Assembly: GCF_963576615.1 (NCBI RefSeq)
Contig: NC_088708.1
Span: 8,742,001 to 8,806,000 of the forward strand
DNA: 64,000 bases
DNA from: Watersipora subatra
Lineage: Eukaryota > Bryozoa > Gymnolaemata > Cheilostomatida > Watersiporidae
Reading direction: 5' to 3'
Shown here: one piece after another, positions 59,901 to 64,000 of the stretch
Layout of the letters: the number at the start of each line of letters is the position of its first letter
Numbering within the stretch: the stretch's first letter is position 1
Position numbers and translations under genes: made by a program
Notes under the pieces: model-generated
What the model was told of the DNA's origin: nothing
Database searches by the model: none
Seen by the model: only the letters and a program-made list of their open reading frames with translations

Positions 59901-62657
59901 CCTGGATTGACAGGCTCAAAAAACTTTTCAAAATACTCTACTGGTTGAGCATTTACTGGGAGTAAATACTGAGCCTGTCACTGCTATAAACTGCTGAATT
60001 GTAGGAGATTTATCCCTGTTTATGTTGGTTATATTCTTCCAAGCACTGGCATCACTCCTACTCACATCCTCATCATTACTGCTACCAGCCTTTTCATCAC
60101 TGTCACTTCCAGATGTAAAGTCATTCCAATCACAATCCAAACCTGATTCACTGTCATCTCTTGCTACTAAATCTAAAGTCACTGTCAGCTCTGAATCTCT
60201 TAGTAATTTCGGTACTAGTACTTGCTTTATTAGAATAATCTTGGGAGGTTCTTTTAGAAGTCGCCATGACGGTAAACTAAAGTCAAACTCTCGAAAAATT
60301 TGGTAAATAAAAGCTAAAACCGAAGCAAGAAAAATAAAAGTTGATAAATTATTTAGAACAATTTACTACTTTTTTTCAAAAGTTTATTTATTCATCACTG
60401 CTAAAAATGATCGTTTTTTTCAACCGTAAAGTCAATTTTTGAGGCTAACCGAAACTACTATATCGTAGCTTGCTATTGGTAAAAAAAGTAAACAGAAAAC
60501 AGCATTTAGCTAACCAGAAACTGCAATAATAAAATACGTTACCGAAACGACAAAAACGTCGCACTGCCTATTAGCAGCCGTATCGCAAAGCGACAAAAAC
60601 ATCGCTCTGCCCGCGAAAGGGTTAAATAGATTTTCTAAAAATCTATATAAATATCACAACTTCTTGATATTGTTAGCTATCACGTTTTGAAATGTAAACA
60701 AAATTGTGCACTGGTTTTCTATTATTACTGTATTACTATATTAATAATATTGGCTATTCTAATAATATCAGTGCATTTTACTTCTATTGGCCAATATTGC
60801 ATTTCTCCTATTGTCCTATTGCAGGGGGAGAGATATAAACATATAATATTTTCCTTTCATTATTGCTGTTTGTCATGACCAAACACTTCTTAAATAGATT
60901 TTCTAAAATCTATATAAATATCACAACTTCTCGATATTGTTAGCTATGACGTTTTGAAATGTAAACAAAATTGTGCATTGGTTTTCTATTGTTACTATAT
61001 TAATAATATTGGTTATTCTAATAATATCAGTGCATTTTACTTCTAATATTGGCCAATATTGCATTTTTCCTATTGCAGGGGAAAATATAAACATATAATC
61101 TTTTCCTTTCATTATTGCTGTTTGTTGTATATAATAATACCCACACCCAGTACATTACAGCTACCATTGTAGTTATCCTATTGCGCTGCAGTGCCATTTG
61201 ACTGCTAATATTGCATTTCTCAACCATCAGTACCCTTTCTTTTTTCCAATATCACTTTGGTCGTGGGCTGTATGACCGTGGAATTTCTAGTATTAAAAAA
61301 CTCAGCTTCCAAATTGTTACTGTTGTCCTTTTGCAATTGCACCTCTTCAACACTGTCTACTAACTAAAAATATTGATAACAGAAACCGGTATTTAACATT
61401 ACACTGATCTATGTCATTTTGTAAACCCGAATCCATCACTTAATTTTTTTTCAAATGTAATCCTAACCTACTCTTGCATCTTATCAAATTGCATGAAAGT
61501 TAAATTTAGTCGCTACAAAAGAAGATTGGATTGATTTAGAAACAACTCTTACAATTCTGTTAAAAACAGTCTTAAGCCGTGGTCACACGGGCACCGAACC
61601 GAACTAAATGACGCAACACGACGTCGTTTTCAGCTCTAAAAAGTTCGGCTGAGGACATTTCTGGCCGAAGCGAACTATTTCGGTACTGCTCGAAATTTCG
61701 TGCCGAACCCTTGCTCTTATTGGCTGGTTAAAATTCTAGAATTCTAGCGAGCACGCGTCTCATTTTTTCTTACGTGCGTGTGAGTTAAGTTAAAAAAGAA
61801 ATGGGACGATACTTTTATTTCGTTAAATAAACAACATGAAGCAATTTACGACAAGGTTCACCCGGACTTGTGATTGGGTTGCATAAATGTAAGATGTTGC
61901 ACTTAGGTTTTGCATAAATGTAGAGGAGTGGTTGTGATTTTCCTTCGTGTAGAATATAAGTAATGTGTCATATTCATCCTGATGAACTATCGTTGACTGA
62001 TTAATTTATGTAAAACCACAGTACTATGATAAAGACTGTTTTTGTTTGTTATGTACTCAGCATAGAAAAACATTCATATGTTAATAAAAAAAATATAATT
62101 ATGTTGATGGGAAGGGTTAGCAAAATATTTGTATCGAGTGATTTATTTTGAGCAGCCGAACGATCTTCTGATAAATCTGCTGTGTAATTATAATTTATAA
62201 TTGTTCCTCAAAGTTTTTTTGTTTACAATAGAAATATTTAACTCAAATACATAACAACTACTAATGAAACCGTGTCCTGTCTCTATACGTATGGTATCTA
62301 GGAATCGAAGTTACTTCGGTGGCCGTGTGACATGTGCCACGAACCGAACCAGCCTCCAAACCGAACCGATCCTACGTCGGTTCGGTGCTCGTGTGACCAC
62401 GCCTTCAGTCTGCACTATACTTGGAATTAGTCTACACCAGTCACTAGTGCATTTTGTATTTCACATCCTGGTATTGTTATATTTACAGGCTGTACTACAT
62501 CTCGCATAGCTTCACTTGACTCAGTTGCATTTTTGCAGGAATGCCAGCTGTAAATCAATCATATTCTCAAACTGGTGTTATGCAACAAACTCCTCAACAG
62601 CGGGCCATGCAGCAGCGGGCTGATAGTGCATTTGCGGGTCTTGGAGCTCTCCACTAA
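32594..62657 (+). CDS. CLINT1: Clathrin interactor 1 (epsinR, ENTH-domain protein)
   Basis: Complete gene of 13 exons: 32594-32625, 34740-34941, 42534-42672, 47206-47322, 50159-50363, 50456-50582, 50952-51039, 52459-52510, 52709-52883, 53891-54304, 56067-56175, 58122-58289, 62539-62657. All borders are GT-AG, all phases fit, and the total of 1,947 nt gives 648 residues plus TAA (human CLINT1 is of similar length). It begins MWKVKEIADKVTNVVMNY; the ENTH domain covers residues 1 to about 145 (SKVREATND, RRVYKSLLLLAYLLRNGSER, RLREERKKARKLRDKYVGV). Then follow a Gly/Ser/Asp-rich linker, two EFADF motifs of the clathrin-adaptor ear-binding type, a ten-residue Gln/Pro/Ser repeat, the conserved patch LANSTWNNTGVKVNIDLDNL, and a Met/Gln-rich end. 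EpsinR binds PtdIns4P, clathrin and AP-1 and sorts SNAREs at the TGN and endosomes (family knowledge). The weakest junction is the acceptor at 58121, with a poor pyrimidine tract. Confidence 0.95.
32626..34739 (+). other. First intron of CLINT1, nothing recognised
   Basis: AT-rich, with a short att trinucleotide run near 34280. An open frame near 33050-33207 after a cag has no family resemblance and the wrong context for an exon. The donor gtaagt at 32626 and acceptor catgtag at 34739 split a Val codon. Confidence 0.5.
34740..42672 (+). CDS. CLINT1: ENTH-domain core exons 2 and 3 of CLINT1
   Basis: Exon 2 (34740-34941) codes TNVVMNYTEPESKVREAT through NRRDWRRVYK; exon 3 (42534-42672) codes SLLLLAYLLRNGSERVVSS through DEHNRDQGVN. 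Together they form most of the ENTH superhelix, matching human CLINT1 almost residue by residue as I recall it. The 7.6 kb intron between them is the most transposon-rich part of the window. Confidence 0.93.
34942..36040 (+). other. Intron stretch, nothing recognised
   Basis: AT-rich; a few short copies of a tctattaaa-type motif near 35580-35700. No gene or clear repeat. Confidence 0.45.
36045..36262 (-). repeat. Two tRNA-like SINE units
   Basis: On the - strand, 36190-36262 has a tRNA-like A box (tggttcaattgatcaacgc) and B box (ggtttcaaacc). A second unit at 36050-36110 has tagtggtagaatcgg and agttcgagcctc. Neither folds as a sound tRNA, so SINE heads or tRNA pseudogenes are likely. Confidence 0.45.
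36484..37366. mobile_element. Non-autonomous CAGT-ended (Tigger/mariner-like) element
   Basis: Terminal inverted repeats cagtagacactcctataacg and, on the other strand, cagtagacgttcctacaacg (about 17 of 20 identical), flanked by TA on both sides. The inner sequence has cctataacgtata repeats near the left end. 883 bp, no transposase seen. Confidence 0.75.
37385..37695 (+). repeat. SINE-like repeat, copy 1
   Basis: Shares about 195 bp with 44135-44330 (aacagcttataaacagtggc; gagagcaagcttta). After it comes a tRNA-like stretch at 37623-37690 (tagctcaataggttagg, then gatcaaatcttc). Probably a tRNA-derived SINE or a composite. Confidence 0.5.
37797..38808. mobile_element. Head-to-head palindrome of two Penelope-like 3' ends
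   Basis: Two near-identical arms of about 500 bp meet near 38300. Each arm codes the same C-terminal fragment (37984-38296 on -, 38304-38613 on +): TTFKTRLANHKTSFKYP, then ELSKYIWDLKDKNIRYN, SCQLCLWEKYFIIF and CRHARKHL. This is the last part of the GIY-YIG endonuclease domain of Penelope-like retroelements (family knowledge). Both copies are 5'-truncated at nearly the same point and share the same 3' tail to ttttaataa(g/a)cttcata. A TA microsatellite borders the left arm. Inverted, 5'-truncated partners are known for this class. Confidence 0.85.
38901..40144. mobile_element. CAGT-ended element A (Tigger/pogo-like)
   Basis: Inverted repeats of about 120 bp: left agtgaaacatggataactca, right complement acagtcaaacatggataact, both followed by gggaccgagc, ttatcagagc and gatacat...atacaaac. 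TA flanks both ends. Its interior is partly taken by the left end of element B. Confidence 0.7.
39349..39512. repeat. Two short hairpins
   Basis: 39349-39465 has arms of about 50 bp (cacgggctagcc...gccacgcacatacaaaaca and its complement) around a short loop. 39479-39512 has ccgacgttgat and atcaacgtcgg. Both lie in the interior of element B and are probably small inserted hairpin elements. Confidence 0.7.
40196..40505. mobile_element. Fold-back MITE with a related half copy
   Basis: A long hairpin centred near 40352: ggtgatgtgactgccag and tcagtcacatcacc, gattaaaattggcaaaac and gttttgccaattttaatc-like arms. A diverged related copy occupies about 39720-39985 (aaaacgtcctggcaataaca). No coding capacity. 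Confidence 0.7.
40631..40963 (-). CDS. Tigger/pogo transposase DNA-binding fragment
   Basis: 110 residues starting MASRKQRKAWKPSDKLKVLE. A Psq/CENP-B-type helix-turn-helix (KLSALSKRENLPKSTVSTWI) is followed by the start of the second DNA-binding domain (LLTWFRQVRSEGVPIDGPNL). Full transposases of this family are several hundred residues long with a DDE/D domain; here only the N-terminus remains, read inward from the right end of element B. It is a remnant, not a working transposase; a domesticated DNA-binding protein is conceivable but nothing supports it. Confidence 0.8.
   Translation of the reverse strand: MASRKQRKAWKPSDKLKVLEEIEAGQKLSALSKRENLPKSTVSTWIKQKERIRSLCDQNSSRLRDRSTSHDDLDGVLLTWFRQVRSEGVPIDGPNLLEKANKFLRTIITV
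41659..42328 (-). mobile_element. piggyBac-like MITE flanked by TTCAA
   Basis: Left end ccctttt-gttgccataaac, right end (complement) cccgtttactgccaaccatg, each abutting a TTCAA direct repeat (41654-41658 and 42329-42333). At least 330 bp of the right part matches 44957-45330 in inverted orientation. Flank TTCAA instead of the canonical TTAA is unusual. No transposase frame remains. Confidence 0.65.
42673..44134 (+). other. Intron stretch, nothing recognised
   Basis: AT-rich intron of CLINT1 between exon 3 and a SINE-like copy. No gene or clear repeat. Confidence 0.45.
44135..44330 (+). repeat. SINE-like repeat, copy 2
   Basis: Matches 37385-37585 (tagcttataaactgtggcag, gagagcaagcttta) but lacks the tRNA-like portion seen after copy 1. 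Confidence 0.55.
44957..45632 (+). mobile_element. piggyBac-like remnant, inverted relative to 41659-42328
   Basis: Starts taactctttcactgccatcc and ends near aaatgcgtctatggcagcc. On the - strand a stretch of acidic codons (near 45270-45360) recalls the Asp/Ser-rich N-terminus of piggyBac transposases. The right terminus is degraded. Confidence 0.55.
45633..47205 (+). other. Intron stretch with one more piggyBac-like end
   Basis: Near 46221 the sequence tttaactctttccatagccc looks like another piggyBac-type terminus on TTAA. The rest is unremarkable intron before exon 4 (47206). Confidence 0.35.
47775..48625. repeat. 27-bp AT-rich satellite, about 31 copies
   Basis: Units of ataatataatagtaataata plus caatagt, with deletions of part units. 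G occurs essentially only in tag/agt and C only in caat. On the - strand all three frames stay open for 280-332 codons of Leu/Ile/Tyr; these are composition shadows. Located in the intron between exons 4 and 5 of CLINT1. Confidence 0.93.
48731..49786. mobile_element. Possible degenerate CAGTAAA-ended element
   Basis: Right end (complement) cagtaaatcctctatttgaa next to TA, a typical mariner/Tigger MITE terminus with a subterminal repeat of cctctatttgaac. A weak partner is tcgtaagacctcttcaaaac at 48729. No transposase is seen; pairing of the ends is uncertain. Confidence 0.4.
51310..51765 (+). repeat. 15-bp minisatellite
   Basis: About 30 units of atgtttatcgtcgtc in the intron between CLINT1 exons ending 51039 and starting 52459. 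All three + frames are open across parts of it because the period is 15. These His/Arg- or Val/Ile-rich frames are shadows. Confidence 0.9.
53891..54304 (+). CDS. CLINT1: CLINT1 exon 10 with ten-residue repeat
   Basis: The largest exon (138 codons). Residues coded at about 53990-54185 form seven units of about ten residues, of the kind QPMGSQPLVA. The underlying 30-bp DNA repeat suggests recent expansion of the disordered linker. It ends at ATG before gtcagt; the following exon is in phase 0. Confidence 0.85.
54305..56066 (+). other. Intron, nothing firmly recognised
   Basis: Contains a short duplicated block (gatgaggcaattacatactc near 54550-54620). A frame of about 100 codons near 55422-55724 has no match I know. 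No exon with compatible splice sites was found. Confidence 0.4.
56737..57581. mobile_element. Possible TIR element with TCAAACCTC ends
   Basis: Left atcaaacctctatttatcat, right complement gtcaaacctcgactgatgat; similarity continues weakly for about 50 bp. No coding sequence seen. Confidence 0.5.
58851..61267. mobile_element. Interspersed repeat, copy 2, with piggyBac insertion
   Basis: Reverse-complement relative of 22578-23926, bounded by cccacgaccaaa and tttggtcgtggg (perfect 12-bp inverted ends). Removing the nested piggyBac-like element and one TTAA leaves about 1,353 bp, against 1,349 bp in copy 1. Confidence 0.75.
59562..60621 (-). mobile_element. piggyBac-like element, internally deleted
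   Basis: Perfect 14-bp terminal repeats ccctttcgcgggca and tgcccgcgaaaggg, flanked by TTAA at 59558-59561 and 60622-60625. On the - strand it keeps a Ser/Asp-rich N-terminal piece (start MATSKRTSQDYSNK near 60267; then DWNDFTSGSDSDE in another frame) and a C-terminal Cys-rich piece (STWCKDCDVGL near 59830) typical of piggyBac transposases. The catalytic middle is missing, so it is non-autonomous. Confidence 0.9.
61574..62405. mobile_element. 832-bp TIR element with GTGGTCACACG ends
   Basis: Ends of about 30 bp match in inverted orientation: aagccgtggtcacacgggca and (complement) aaggcgtggtcacacgagca, both followed by ccgaaccga. A 6-bp direct repeat CAGTCT flanks it (61568-61573, 62406-62411). 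Further caccgaaccgaacc-type motifs lie inside both ends. No transposase; superfamily not assigned. Confidence 0.8.
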
Positions 62658-64000
62658 CTCAGAAAAGCCAAGAATATACATTCACTTCCAGCGATAGATC
62701 CATTTCTAACTTATTTTTCGCATCATTTTTGAAACCATTTGTTTACAATATGTCAGTGTTGCAAGAGTCATGCATTATTTGTGATTTTCGAAACATTTGT
62801 CTTCATGAATATACACCGAATTGCTAAGAATGATAGCGTTATTTTTTATACTATAGCACATATTATTTTGATTTTTGGTATAATTTAAAAAATTCCAGTC
62901 AGCAATATTTGCTACTATATAAATAATGTAACATATAAAGCAGATCAGCATTTCTTTTTACGGCAGTGAGGGTATGTATTATAAAAATTTATACAAAAAT
63001 ACAAGCTTTAAATATGTACAAGTGAAGCGATGAAGATAGACAATCTAATTATTTTTATAGATTAAAGAGCAGGTCGTAGTCTGCGACTCAGTTGAATATC
63101 CTTTACCATGACCGTAACCCTTTTCGCATGAGCAGCACATATATTTGCATCTTTGAACATACTCGTTAGGTATGCCTCAGTTGCCTAGAAAAAGACGTAA
63201 CAGGTATATAAAAACTATACAAATAAACAGACTGATCTTTAGTAGGCCAGATCTAAGGAATAAGTTCATCCTAGCCTTTACATGGCAACTAATAGCTAAA
63301 GATGGTTGCGGTGTAAAGTCCCAATAATAAATGTTCTGGTTACTAGAGATACCTGTAAGTATGAAATAATGGGTGGTGAGCTGTACGACAGCAGCCATAC
63401 GGACTACACACACTAGCTAATACAGTATAATAAGCTTTTACGTAATACACAGGTATTATTACATTTATATTGCACCTCAAATGGAGAGCAAATTAGTTAT
63501 TCGGAGGCTTCACTTAAAAAACTGGAAAGGATGCCCTGCTAATCCGCGGTGCACTAAGTGTAAAAGGTAAAAAGAACACTGCCTAAGAATTAGGAATGGT
63601 AGCACTGGCACTATAATGTTTTTGTCCACAATAAAAAACCATAAAAAGATTGTCTATTACCGCGGGCTAACTTGGCGAGTTGAATAAAATCGAGAATATG
63701 ATGAATTTTAACATCAGCCGATCGCTATACAAACATCGACTGTATCAACATATTTACTACAACGCGAGAACCATTAGTTTGATTGGCTTGCTTGGGAGGC
63801 CAGAGGAGAGTTGAAATATACGGTACCTTGTCATGGTTGATATTATGCAAATGCTGAAAATATGTGTTGAAGAAACAATTTTTTTAACAAATGGCACTTT
63901 TTAGAAAATAAGGGCTAGGCAAGAAACTGCTTGATTTTTATTGTTTATGTAACTGTTTATGTTACTTTTTAAGTTTATGTAACTGCAAGAGTTGGTCACA
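62658..64000 (+). other. CLINT1 3' UTR and downstream sequence
   Basis: Candidate polyadenylation signals are ATTAAA at 63061-63066 and AATAAA at 63630-63635. Minor open frames have no recognisable family. No further gene is seen to the end of the window. Confidence 0.5.

Noticed and set aside
1-64000. A new defence or other gene system spanning the window
   Set aside because: Two unrelated housekeeping or immune-type genes, one tRNA and many mobile-element remnants account for the supported features; no clustered novel genes are visible.

Overview
This is a 64 kb piece of an animal nuclear genome. Two long, multi-exon genes lie on the + strand with GT-AG introns, separated by a tRNA gene and a retroelement. 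The introns are AT-rich and packed with minisatellites, MITE-like inverted-repeat elements, SINE-like units and retroelement remnants. The gene families (a thioester-less, LDLa-bearing Mcr/TEP6-type protein and an epsinR/CLINT1 ENTH protein) and the mobile elements (BEL/Pao, Penelope-like, Tigger/pogo, piggyBac) fit a protostome invertebrate, perhaps a lophotrochozoan. I cannot name the species.

Region 1 (1-21,679): the 3' part of a macroglobulin complement-related gene. I resolved 22 exons with consistent phases, giving 1,280 residues plus a stop; the N-terminal exons lie before the window. It carries macroglobulin domains, an LDL receptor class A module, a thioester-like domain without the Cys and Gln of GCGEQ, a receptor-binding domain, and a Cys-rich hydrophobic C-terminus that suggests membrane anchoring. 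Introns hold tandem repeats of 18, about 28, 57, 42, 46, 35 and 20 bp, a 142-bp MITE with a 9-bp target duplication, and a large fold-back structure.

Region 2 (21,680-32,351): intergenic. It holds a 1.35 kb interspersed repeat, then a BEL/Pao LTR element (- strand, both LTRs, 5-bp target duplication, broken coding region) inserted in a 16-bp minisatellite only 34 bp from the 3' end of a tRNA-Ser(AGA) gene.

Region 3 (32,594-62,657): a complete CLINT1/epsinR gene of 13 exons. The phases close exactly and give a 648-residue protein with an N-terminal ENTH domain, two EFADF motifs and a Gln/Met-rich tail. Its introns hold a head-to-head palindrome of Penelope-like 3' ends, interleaved Tigger/pogo ends with a transposase DNA-binding fragment, three piggyBac-like remnants, several CAGT-ended or TIR elements, an AT-only 27-bp satellite and a 15-bp minisatellite. 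The tRNA gene and CLINT1 are divergently arranged about 240 bp apart.

The two host genes have no evident functional link. I found no operon, CRISPR array or other new system. The most notable items are the thioester-less LDLa TEP, the Penelope palindrome, the interleaved Tigger ends, and the inverted pair of repeats of which one holds a clean piggyBac insertion. All identifications are by eye from motif memory; no search was run.
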